A stretch of DNA of 62,383 nucleotides from Globomyces pollinis-pini (Eukaryota; Chytridiomycota; Chytridiomycetes; Rhizophydiales; Globomycetaceae), in the NCBI GenBank assembly GCA_025399215.1, contig MU621174.1, positions 1-62,383 on the forward strand. Direction: 5' to 3'. The position numbers and the translations under genes were made by a program. Positions within the stretch are counted from its first letter, which is position 1; the number at the start of each line of letters is the position of its first letter. The notes under the pieces were generated by a model that worked only from the letters and a program-made list of their open reading frames with translations, was not told the DNA's origin and did not search any database. Positions 1-9,888 of the stretch are shown here, one piece after another.

Positions 1-732
1 CGTGAATATCTGCTTTTTGTCAGTGTGTCGATCACTGGACGGGTACAAATCACTGACATCATCACGTTGAAAGTGACATTTGGAAGCGTGTAAAAAAATG
101 AATTTTGTCATTTATACCCTTTACTGTTGGTGTGATTTACCACTAAGAGTCATATTTGCTGAGTGGAGACCAACATTTGTATCAATATTGTCCACCATCT
201 ATTTGGACAAGACTAGTGCCAATGAAATTGTGTTGTTTGATGATGATATCGTAAACTGCGAATGATATTAATACTGATCACAGTCACGAACAGACAGATT
301 GCGACAATTCATTGTTATCACACTAATAATATCAGTCTCATCTCGTCTCAGTCGGAGGTTATGGTACATTGCCGATCATTTGGTTGGTTTATTCAGAATG
401 TCACGAATCGCGTTGTTCCGACTTGAGGGTATGGAAACATGACATTCATTGTTAAAGCTCTGCTTCTGTTCATTGACGATCTTGGATTCCCTTATGCTTC
501 GAGACACACTTTTAAGGATCACATACTGGCCAATGGTATCAAAATGTTTCTTACTTGCTTGGTTATATTTAACCCGTATTTGATTATATAGTTGCGATGG
601 CCTCTTCTTTCATACCCAGAAGCCAGGTTAAGGGTGATTAGGAAACTTTAATGGATATGTCGAGATCCGGCAGACTTGATTGAAGTTTTAACTGATTAAA
701 AATAACAAATGATTCGTATTATGCATTATATT
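1..732. other. intergenic, no gene recognised
   Basis: No convincing coding exon, tRNA or repeat is visible. The longest open frame (80-265, plus strand, 61 codons) has no recognisable motif and no plausible splice partner. It lies downstream of the stop of the minus-strand Cwf19 gene, so its right end is 3' flank of that gene. Confidence 0.5.
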
Positions 733-2836
733 TTATTCATGTAGCATTTTTGTCCAATTAAAAGGACTCCAAATTTTCAGAAACTTTCTAATTCGCTGTG
801 AATTCTCATTTGGTTCAACCAACTTTGGTTTTCTCCATTTACTTGTAGATAAATCCATTGGCCCAGCAATAACTTGCTTGAAAAGTTAGTAATATTAAAG
901 GCATACCTTTCCAAACCACGGTTGCCATTCATGGGGGTCTTCAATTATATGTCCTAACCCTTGATCAGGATCAAACCATATATGAAAATATGGCAAGTTT
1001 GGTACTAATGATTTTCGAAATCCACGTTCACGACTGGTTGGAATAAGTTTCTTGTGTTGTTGTGAAAATTCCCCTTCGGCATCCAGTAAGGCTTCCTGAT
1101 ATTAATATAAATTGAAGTACTTTAAAATATGCAGGTGCATCATCATATATGTCTCGTGGGACGGGGATACACTCAATGTACGTGTGATGATGCTTTTTCA
1201 ACTTTATCACTTGCTCCATGAACAATACTCCCATGTCTTGAGCATCAAACATCCTGATGACGCATTTTTTGAAATTCTATTGATTAGAGCTTGATAATGT
1301 ACCCTAATTTCATCCCAGGTGTCATCCTCAAGTTCAAGGGTGGTAATAGCATGTTGCATCGGAACAATCAAACAGTGGTAAGGTACCATATCAACTGTTT
1401 CTGGTAATGCTAGGTATGTTTTCGTTGCCACGGCTACCACTGATACCTTTGGTTTAGAACCTTCCTGGTAACAGAAATGACAATTTGCCAAGATATCTTC
1501 TACTCGCTTAAAATCTATCATGATTAGCAAACGAAATAGTACCGTTGATTGAATGCTGATTTTTGTGTTCTTTCCTTACAACTTTCTTTTTTGCAAAGTT
1601 ATCTGATCGATCATCCATATAATCCAGATTATCTCGAAAAGTGGAATCTTTAGCAATCTGATTAGCCATTTCTTTATCAAATTGGAAACTTTTATTGATT
1701 TTTTCTTGTCGAACCAGATCATCCAAACTTTGTTCATTCTCATCGAGGTAGGATATTCGGTTCCCAGCGCTATCATGTGTCTTTTGTTTTGTCAATTTGA
1801 TTCTTTTGTTGGATTCGTTTCCAGAGTTGGTATCGGATGGAACAACAATAATCTAATGTTTAGTAGGATATTCTTACTTGTGCGTTGGCAGCATCTGCTC
1901 GCTGTTTTTCATAGACATATTCTTCTTCTAATTCTTCAAGATTTGCAGCTTTCATCAGTTTAGCTTTAATCACTTTTGCATTTAACCTATTCAATTGGTC
2001 ATTTGTCATAACTGGTTCAGTAGGAGTTATCTTGATGACTTGAGGGGTTGTGAAATTCATAGTACCCATGGTATTGATTTTTTGCTCGGATTTATTTTCC
2101 GATCCTGCTCTGTTTATGGTTTCTGGTTTTTGAGAGTCTTTAGGGATGGTTTCCGGATCGTTTCTGGTCCTCCTATAGGTATCCTCCTTTCTACTATCCC
2201 GTTCTCTGTTCTGAGATTGATCATATCTATCTCGTCTATCATCTCGACTCCTTCGATAATTATCATCATTCCTAGATCGATCATCTGAAATGTTTCGATT
2301 CGTGTCCCGATCAGGAGCTCTAAAATTCGATTTTCGAAAACTAGGACGATAATTTCGTTTGGAATCTTCATCAGGAATACGATTATCATCTAAATATTTT
2401 CGTTCATCCAAAGCCAATTGAAAATCCTTCAAATTCTAATATATTAATAATACAACATATTTACCCCAAACCTCTCTACTGCGACTTGTTCAACAGGTAA
2501 TTGATCTTCTTTTGCAATCTCAAATACTCTTTTCAATTTCATCATTCTCCAACTTGAACCTTTATCACCAAATTCAAATTTCTTTGAATCTGTATTAACT
2601 GGTTTAATTGTTCGTTCGTCTACAATAGCTTTTCGTTTTGCTTCCTCTAATTCTCGATCAATGACTCGTTGTTTTTTATCCACTTTCTTTTCAGAGTTGA
2701 AGATATCTTGAATAATGTTTTTAGAATCACTCATCCATTCAGCTCTTGATTCTGGTTGTTTTTTGTTATCGGATATACTATCTTTTTCTATCCATTCATC
2801 TTCAGATTCTGATTCAACTTTTTTTGTTTTTTTCAT
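733..2836 (-). CDS. cwf19: Cwf19/CWF19L2 family pre-mRNA splicing protein
   Basis: Spliceosome-associated protein related to S. pombe Cwf19 and human CWF19L2, acting on late spliceosome and lariat complexes with the debranching machinery. Seven exons joined by six introns of 25-30 nt (for example 2436-2464, 1853-1877, 1515-1542, 1277-1302, 1096-1120, 877-906) give about 646 residues. The N-terminal half is charged, with an Arg/Asp-rich stretch. The C-terminal half has both CwfJ C-terminal domains: CHFCY and the histidines of VPYHCLIVPMQH and HHHTYIECIPVPRD in the first, then FRKSLVPNLPYFHIWF, GLGHIIEDPHEWQPWFGK and a closing SPFNWTKML in the second. All splice phases agree with the family alignment. 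The start is the first Met of a Lys-rich opening. Family assignment is secure; exact intron ends are my reading. Confidence 0.93.
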
Positions 2837-3219
2837 AGTAAAGTTCTAAGAACCTAAAGGAATGTTACACCTGGTTGTTTATGGGATAAATGGATCTGAA
2901 TCCAGAATCCAGAAAAAAATTAATGGCAACAAAGTATCACTTTTCTTTTCCTTACTCTTACAAACCAATTCAATCGCGTGGATTATTACTGAATAGATGA
3001 ACGATATTTGAGAAGTAATGTATGCTGAATACATTGGGTTGTTCTGATCATAAAGAGGATTACACTATCTTGTCACACCAAAACAAAAACAATCTTTTCA
3101 GGGTAATAGATTCGATTCGTATAGAAACTGATTGATTTAAAGACATTTCACGTAAAGAAAATGATGTAGTTGGCAAAGGCTATATTAAAAGCAAATGGTG
3201 AATTTTTATTGAATCAAAT
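2837..3219. other. intergenic between two minus-strand genes
   Basis: Nothing coding is visible. The stretch should hold the 5' flank of the Cwf19 gene and the 3' flank of the H-type lectin gene. It is AT-rich with no clear TATA box. Confidence 0.4.
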
Positions 3220-3729
3220 TCAAGAACTATGAACATCAGATGAGGTATCCAAACCAGAATCTTCACTAAACTCCACATCAAGAGTATACAAACTATCATC
3301 AGCAATATCACCTTCTCTAGCTTCCCAACCAATCACAATTTCAAAAGTTTGTGAATCCCACCAACTTTTACCAACAATTTCAAATCCATTTTTAGTGATA
3401 TTGACAGCTGATACATCAACTCGAGTATTTCTATCTTTATCAATATCCAATTTTTTTATCCAACAATTGACGATAGGTATTGATTTGAATGGATTAGTGA
3501 AATCAATTGATTTAGTTTTAGTTAATGTTGAACCAGAACAAAATATTTGATGAAATTGAATTTCACCAGATTCAATATGAGATAATAAATTGATTTTTGA
3601 GTTTAATTGTTGATTTTGTTTTTCTAATTCCAATACTTTTGATGAAAGTAAGGAAAGTTTTTCTAAAATCATATCCTTGAATAGTTGATCTGAAGTGAAT
3701 AAACTTGGACGGGAAGACACTCTTTTCAT
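3220..3729 (-). CDS. H-type lectin domain protein with N-terminal coiled coil
   Basis: Single-exon protein of 169 residues. Residues about 18-50 form a short heptad-like coiled coil. Residues about 50-135 match the H-type lectin fold known from discoidin I and snail agglutinin: a GEIQF strand, a PFKSIPIVNCWIKKLDID segment, an AVNITKNGFEI core and an EIVIGWEA closing strand. The family binds sugars such as GalNAc and often trimerises, which would suit the coiled coil. There is no signal peptide, so the protein is either intracellular or exported unconventionally. The acidic Ser-rich tail is not part of the fold. Sugar specificity cannot be read from the sequence. Confidence 0.75.
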   Translation of the reverse strand: MKRVSSRPSLFTSDQLFKDMILEKLSLLSSKVLELEKQNQQLNSKINLLSHIESGEIQFHQIFCSGSTLTKTKSIDFTNPFKSIPIVNCWIKKLDIDKDRNTRVDVSAVNITKNGFEIVGKSWWDSQTFEIVIGWEAREGDIADDSLYTLDVEFSEDSGLDTSSDVHSS

Positions 3730-3920
3730 TGTTTAATGAGGTAACTTTTGTTTCCTTAAATATCATTAATTTTTTTAACTTAAGCCATCTTCCTAATTGG
3801 GACATCATTAATGATAAAAAAAATACTTTTGGAAACTAAATATAAACAATTCAATCAATTAGAATTTAGGTACAGAGTTGAAAATATTCAACAAAGTAAA
3901 ATATATTTTATAGATTCAAA

Positions 3921-4611
3921 TCATTCTTCAACCATCATATCTCTCTTCTTATTCATACTTTCTTGAATTTGCTGCTGGCGACGATGTTCATTGGCAATAT
4001 GATGAACTTTGAATCCAAAAATGCGAGGTATATACCTCTCTGTCGTTTTTTGAGGCATAAGAGATGGAAACATTTGTAAAATTAAGTGGGGTAATGATGT
4101 GGTAAAAAATGCACCATCAATTTGAGAATGCTAATACTCGTTAGATTCTTAATCTTACCTTCTTTGATGGAGGCACATAAACATCTTCACATTTAGGACA
4201 GTACAACTTTACCCCTTTCAATCCAGCAATATCAGTGAGACCAACAGGTATAACAGATTGATCTTCACATAGTACTCTTGGACATTTACCGAATTCCTTC
4301 CTTTTCATTTTTTCTGCCATTCGTGTTATTCCTTTGTTGGTTAAAACCCATCGAGCATGTATGAGACCATATAAATGTCTTGCTGATCTATCCACAATAT
4401 TCCAAGTATTTTCATCCAGTTCATGGTCCATACAATCAGTGATTAGATCCACAGCTAACTGATAATGTTCAACTTCCGAAACAAGGCCAGCCAAATTAAA
4501 TCTATCTAGAATATAATCATCATCAATAGCACAAAATAATTCATTTCCTCTTTGTGACAAAAACCAGTCAATCCAAGAAGTACCCGATTCTGAATCTTCC
4601 TCACTTGACAT
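3921..4611 (-). CDS. CKB1: Casein kinase 2 regulatory (beta) subunit
   Basis: Regulatory subunit of the CK2 Ser/Thr kinase tetramer. Two exons split by a 28-nt intron (4131-4158) give 220 residues, the usual size. It opens with the classic acidic start MSSEEDSESGTSWIDWF, followed by GNELFCAIDDDYI. The zinc ribbon that forms the beta dimer is complete: CPRVLC, then CPKC 30-odd residues later, followed by the YVPPSKK linker. After the intron the peptide continues with HSQIDGAFFTTSLPHLIL and PRIFGFKVH, the conserved segment that contacts the alpha subunit. The intron carries a CTAAC branch site and a TTAG acceptor. Confidence 0.97.
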
Positions 4612-4772
4612 ATACTTTAATTAACATATGACTACTTACTTGTCTGTCCATTTCCATCCTATTTGATGGGTTTATATTCAAAAATGAGAAAATGTTGAGG
4701 AAAAAAAAATTAATGGATTTGAGGACACAAACACATTGAATTATAAAGAATAAGAGTATGAAAATGGTTCTA

Positions 4773-5351
4773 TTAGAGAAAGGTAGTAACAAACGCCAAG
4801 ATACATAAAAGGCAATATAAAAAACTATCACTAATATCAATACTTTGGTCATGTTGAGGTCGTTCCATTCTGGTTTGAAAGGTACCATTATAAGGTTTAC
4901 ATACAACTTCAATTTGTCTGATATACATGGGTTGATACATGGGGGAAATTCTTTCTAAACTTAAACCATGAATTAAATAATCATCATTCGGTAAAGGTAT
5001 TCCAACTGTGATCCATTCATTAGAATTTAAAACCATGGAAAGATCAGAGGAATGAATGTAATGGTTTTGAATATCACTGTGTTGACATCGATGAACAGTT
5101 TGAATATTTACATAAAAAGATATGCATCGTAGGCCTTTATAAGTCAATTGTAATCCATGTTGGTTGGTAATAGGGGCATTACACAATCCTGATTCTGTAT
5201 AAATGCTCTCCCATTTTGGGACGATTTCCAAATAACTTTTATGATAAACGAGTGATTCCATGGTAGACATATCAGTAGACATTCCATTCAAATTATTGAT
5301 TCCATTTGAATTATTGAAATTATTAACTACAAATGATTGACAATTGTCCAT
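4773..5351 (-). CDS. hypothetical protein with C-terminal hydrophobic tail
   Basis: Single open frame of 192 residues; the family is not recognised. The N-terminus is Asn/Ser/Gly/Met-rich and low complexity. The middle (residues 40-165) looks like a beta-rich globular domain with several Cys (GLCNAP, LRCISF, VHRCQH, VVCKPY). The last 15-18 residues (FLYCLLCILAFVTTFL) are strongly hydrophobic and end at the stop, as in a tail-anchored protein or a GPI-attachment tail. No signal peptide is visible, which favours tail anchoring. It lies 160 bases upstream of CK2 beta on the same strand. Confidence 0.55.
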   Translation of the reverse strand: MDNCQSFVVNNFNNSNGINNLNGMSTDMSTMESLVYHKSYLEIVPKWESIYTESGLCNAPITNQHGLQLTYKGLRCISFYVNIQTVHRCQHSDIQNHYIHSSDLSMVLNSNEWITVGIPLPNDDYLIHGLSLERISPMYQPMYIRQIEVVCKPYNGTFQTRMERPQHDQSIDISDSFLYCLLCILAFVTTFL

Positions 5352-5966
5352 TCAGGGATGAGATTGAAGCGCCTACTTTTCAAGTTTCGTTGGGTTTCAA
5401 ACATTCAGATCTAGTATAAAGGAAATTCCGATCTAGTTGTAGAGATAGAGAATTTGATGCTTTTTGAATATGTATCTTTTAATTGGTCAAAGGAAAGAGA
5501 GAGATAGAAAGTATGGTGTCTGGTTAAAGATACTCTACTATTAAAGCTACCTTCAAAGTGTCATTTAAAGCAAGAATGAACCAGTACCCATTTCATCTCC
5601 CCCTCAATCAGCGGAAAATAAATTGCCTTTAGACGTCATGCGACTATTTTGGATAAGACAAGAGTGTCAATTTCTGCAATTCTAACAGATAACCAAGTAA
5701 TATACCGGTATAGATACAAATGCCTAAACTATACTAAAGATGATCTCATTCACAGTTTTCGAACGGTAATGATCCCCCATGTCGCGTCCCATACCAAGTT
5801 ATTTCACATTCCCCCACAATCATAACACTCATTATCATCTACAAAAACACGAGACATCCTAAACCATAACGAACGTCAGTTCTCTAGGAATGTATTCAAG
5901 AATTCATTGTTTACTTTCACATGTCAATAAACATGATCAAAAATAATCCGCGACCATTTTCTCTGT
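5352..5966. other. divergent intergenic region
   Basis: Lies between the minus-strand tail-anchored protein and the plus-strand START gene, so it should contain two divergent promoters. No motif with a clear function is seen and no tRNA. Confidence 0.4.
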
Positions 5967-7544
5967 ATGCCATTTGATTCAGAAAGACCAAAACTACCAT
6001 GGGTTTTACTTGCTCTGACGTGGGGTTATTTCACTGCTCCAAAGGACTCAGGAACAGTCATCATCAATTCAATCTTCAAACAACGAGGAGTCCCTTGGAT
6101 TCTACTATTCCTATCATGGACCTATTTCAATTACTCTAATGCTATCAAACAGGTTTACATTCTCTGTTTTTATTCAGTAGTTTTTTCGTCCCAGAAAAGT
6201 GATTCAGTATACTGCTAAGCTAAAACGTAAAGAAATTGCTCCAGTAACTCTTCCTGCTCAAATTCCAAATGTAAAACCACAAACAGCAGCTGAGGAAACT
6301 ATTGAGGTAGTAAAGGATAAAGCGGAAACACAAGAACTAGTCAAAGCATCATTAAAACCAGTCAATGAAATGACATTTACAGAGTTTCTTGATGATATAA
6401 ATGCGAAAGTGAAAACAATGACTCCACCAAATCATCGATTTAAATCTACTTTGCGAGCTATTGCTATCATGGATAAGGTATTGCCAATAAACGTATGGGC
6501 ACATCAACAGGAATCAAAAGGAATCAATATTTCGTTGTTAAATTTCCCTGGATTGGATTTAGGATTTGTCAGAGGAGATGGTTTGATTTCAGGAAATTGG
6601 ACTATTCAAGAAGTATTATCAGTCATCAACAATGCCCATTGCCGAAAGACTTGTAATATCTTATATTGATTCATGATGTAGGGGATGCAAGATTTGATGG
6701 AGCGGATACAATCGAATTTTTATCTTTTGCTGATGTTTTGGTCCATTCCGTACAGAAAGGGACATTTCCAGTTTCAGCTAGGGATATTGTCAGTTTTAAT
6801 TCGTTGACTGAATTATCGGATTCCTCATTGACTTTTGTAATTAGTTCGGTAACGGATCCAAAAGCACCAGAAGAAGGTGCGAACGGGAGAGTCCGAGCAG
6901 ATATCATGATTGCTGGCTGGAAATTAGAGCAAAAGGAAAATGGTGTTTATACAACTTATTTGGTTCATGTTGATCCTAAAGGATATATCCCAACCTGTAA
7001 TACACCCCCAAAAAACTAACGTTTCATAGCACTTATAAAAACGATTCAATTCCAAACACCTATGTGTATCAAAAACATAGGAACTTATTTATCGGAAACA
7101 GGGTCTGTTCCATTTGTACTCTTGGGTGGTAAATACCAACCCACCGAAGGCATTTCAATTAGTACACGAAATAGTACACCTTCCACTCTGCACCTCGAAT
7201 ATACTTTAGTCGGATCCGATAAAGAAAAATACTTTTATATAGCCCTTCCTGGCGTCAACTACAAGGGTGTCAAAGTTTCACTGACAGTCAATACTGGTGA
7301 TGCTGGTAACCTCGAGATTGTGGACACAAAAGATGTGGGACCTATTATTTCCAGCAATACAAAATGGGTTCTTAAAGTATCACACGCTGCCAACACCGCG
7401 GAACAAAAATTGGTATTAAAAGCTATTCCAGGACCAGAAGAAAAAGTGGAATTAAACGGCACTCTTTTGGAGCAGAAATTGGTGTTGAAACCTGACACTG
7501 TACCCGATGCGAAAGTGGATGTTGATGGCAGTCTTTTAAAATAA
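5967..7544 (+). CDS. START-domain lipid-transfer-like protein with N-terminal membrane hairpin (copy A)
   Basis: Four exons (5967-6152, 6208-6652, 6682-6996, 7030-7544) give about 486 residues. The N-terminus has two near-identical hydrophobic segments, PWVLLALTWGYF and PWILLFLSWTYF, likely a membrane hairpin. Residues about 125-345 form a START-type lipid-binding domain: TWDARFDGADTIEFLSFADV, LVHSVQKGTFPVSARDIVSF, RADIMIAGWKLEQ, YLVHVDPKG. The remaining ~140 residues look like a beta sandwich and end in a duplicated EQKLVLK...LNGTLL unit. START proteins bind lipids or sterols in a closed pocket; the ligand here is unknown. The first intron (55 nt) is the least certain join. The gene below (7716-8788) is a tandem paralogue with one intron at the same Trp codon. 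Confidence 0.8.
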
Positions 7545-7715
7545 ATCATTTTTTATTCGCGTAATTTGTGTCTATTTTAATGATTGTTTTCCGACTGGAC
7601 AACACATGATATTCGAACCCCTTTTTGAACACAAAGAAATCACATTTCATTTACAACACAAGTGGCGCCAATATATAAACTACAAAAGCAAATGAAATAG
7701 TTAGTAAAATTAATA
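7545..7715. promoter_or_regulatory. spacer with TATA box of START copy B
   Basis: Only 171 bases separate the tandem paralogues. A TATATAAAC element near 7672-7680 lies about 40 bases before the ATG at 7716, a good TATA-box position. Similar elements precede the small gene at 15257 and the trypsin gene at 56708. Confidence 0.45.
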
Positions 7716-8788
7716 ATGGATTTAGCGGAATTAGAACGAGTCATGAGTGAAGGTGCAGCAAACCTACCCCAACCAGAACATCGTATCAAAGACCATTTGA
7801 AAGGATTGGCGGGTTTTAATTTTGTATTCCCATTAACTCGCTGGAATCCACCATCCGTTAGTGATGGAGTGAAGGTGTCTTTCTTGGACGTAAAAGGAAT
7901 GGATATCCTTCCAGTACGTGGGGATGCTGTCATCCAAGGCGATTGGTCCATGAGTGAAATCCTGTCCATCATCAATAACATGGAACCACGAAAGAAATGT
8001 TTGATATTTACCTTGTTTTTAATACTGTAGGGGATGATCGTTTCGAAGGTGCAACTCAATTGGAATTATTGAATTTCAATGATATGCTTGTACATTCTGT
8101 TCAGAAAGGAGCATTTATGGTATCAGGAAGAGATTTCCTTACTGTCAACAGTATCCCAGAAATAACTGAAGAATCTTTGTTGGCGATGGCAGCATCTGTG
8201 AATGATTCAAAGGGGCCAGCGGCAAACACCAATGGAAAAGTTCGTGGTGAAATTATGTTTGCTGGATGGAAGGTTGCTCGAAAAGATGATGGATTACACG
8301 TCACTTATATTGTGAAATTTGATCCCAAGGGTAGTATTCCATCATCATTAGTGAAAATGGTACAAAGTCAAACTCCTATGTGTATCAAGACTGTTGAAAA
8401 GTGTCTGCAACAACATGGACCAACACCTCATGTTTTACTCTATCAATCAGTAAAGCCTACTGAAGGAATCTCGTTGACAGACAGGGAAGTTGATTTCAAC
8501 AAGTTGGTATTAGCTTACACAATCAAACCAGACGTTGAAGGTAAACTTCACATTGCATTACCAGCTGCCAAGTTCGCTGATGGAGCTAATGTGACCATGG
8601 AGGTTGAAGGTGGTAATATGGGTACAGTCCAAGTCATTGACAGAGCTACTCTTGGTGGTTTGACATCGACTCACACAAAGTGGATTATTGCTTTAAATCA
8701 TTCATCTTCCAGCACTACTCAGCATATCAAGGTCAACATCAAACCTGGAAAAGGAGGTAAGATCCAGTTGAATGGAAGCGATTTGTAA
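7716..8788 (+). CDS. START-domain lipid-transfer-like protein, soluble paralogue (copy B)
   Basis: Two exons (7716-7998 and 8031-8788) give about 346 residues. START signature residues are clear: WDDRFEGATQLELLNFNDM, LVHSVQKGAFMVSGRDFL, KVRGEIMFAGWKV, YIVKFDPKGSIPSSLV, QTPMCIKTVEKCL. A C-terminal beta-rich domain of about 140 residues ends GKGGKIQLNGSDL. Compared with copy A it lacks the N-terminal hydrophobic hairpin and starts directly at MDLAELERVM, so it should be soluble. Its single intron interrupts the same Trp codon as an intron of copy A, showing tandem duplication; copy A's last intron is absent here. Confidence 0.88.
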
Positions 8789-9888
8789 AATTACTCTTTT
8801 CAATAAATGTGTCCTAATACATCAAAGAAATGTGTAATAATGACAAGATTGAGACTTATTGAACATGATTCCTAAGATTACATTTCGATGTATACGCAAA
8901 CAATTATAATTCAGCTACGGCCGAATGAAATCTTGGTGTTTTAACAAACACTATTTGGCTCTACATTTATACCAATTATTATTTTCAAAGGGAAGAAATA
9001 TTATGTATCGATTGAGATGAATTGCTCCGCCGATCAGCAAACCTTCCACCAAAACTATCACCACCAACGAGCAAAACAAAACAAAACAAAACCCATTCAA
9101 GACCCATTCCAGATACATTTAATTTCCGAAGACCTTGATAAGACTGATTCTTGAGAAATGGTTCGTTGACATATGTAAAGATATAATACGGTTCGTACAA
9201 AGTAAAGTATCCCTTTTAATCAAGTTCTCATCTCATACCATCTTTTGTATTTCGAAAATATTTCCAAAAAGGTGTTAAATGATAAGGAGTACAAAGGAAA
9301 TTTCCCACCAAAGTGGTATTATGGAATAAAACTATCGGACAAGCAATTATAGTTAGTATTCCAAACTAAGCATGAATTGAATAAAAAGGGCGAAGATTTG
9401 AAGTGATGGTATAGGCAAGTTCCTTTGTTATTTCTGATGAGGTTACCCTTTTAGGACTTTTGGCAGGACCCCATATTTTGTTCAATCAAAGGTTCTAGTT
9501 TCGTCTCTTTCTGCAACGATTTTTTCTTTACAAAGAAGTCCCTCTTTAAATATAATCTGTGGGGTCGATATACTGCAAAGATAAATTCCAGAAACCACCA
9601 ATATAACTGGTCCACCTGTCCCGCATTTGTGAATAACTGTCGTGTAATAGTGGTTCCTAGGATTTAACGAGCACAATAAAATTCATCCTAGTTAGTTTTC
9701 CTTTATAACTCCACCTCATGGTTGCGATTCATGCCACTTCTGCTTTTCATCGGATTTAAAGTCAGATTTGGGAAAGTGTGTAACATTTTTTGAGCACACA
9801 AACGGTTAAAGTTGGACAGTGGGTCACAGATGTTTTTATTTAAACGTTTAGAATCATTGGCCAAAATCACTTAGAAAATCATTAGATT
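8789..9888. other. 1.1 kb intergenic region
   Basis: No coding exon supported on either strand; short frames at 8985-9200 and 9482-9676 (minus) have no motif. An AATAAA-like signal near 8802 probably ends the START transcript. A short AAAAC tandem run lies near 9071-9092. The right end should hold the promoter of the large lectin gene (TTTATTTAAAC near 9836-9846). Confidence 0.45.

Noticed and set aside
9071..9092. AAAAC tandem run, possible CRISPR or satellite
   Set aside because: Only about four units of five bases, no spacers; simple microsatellite in AT-rich DNA. No CRISPR array exists in the window.
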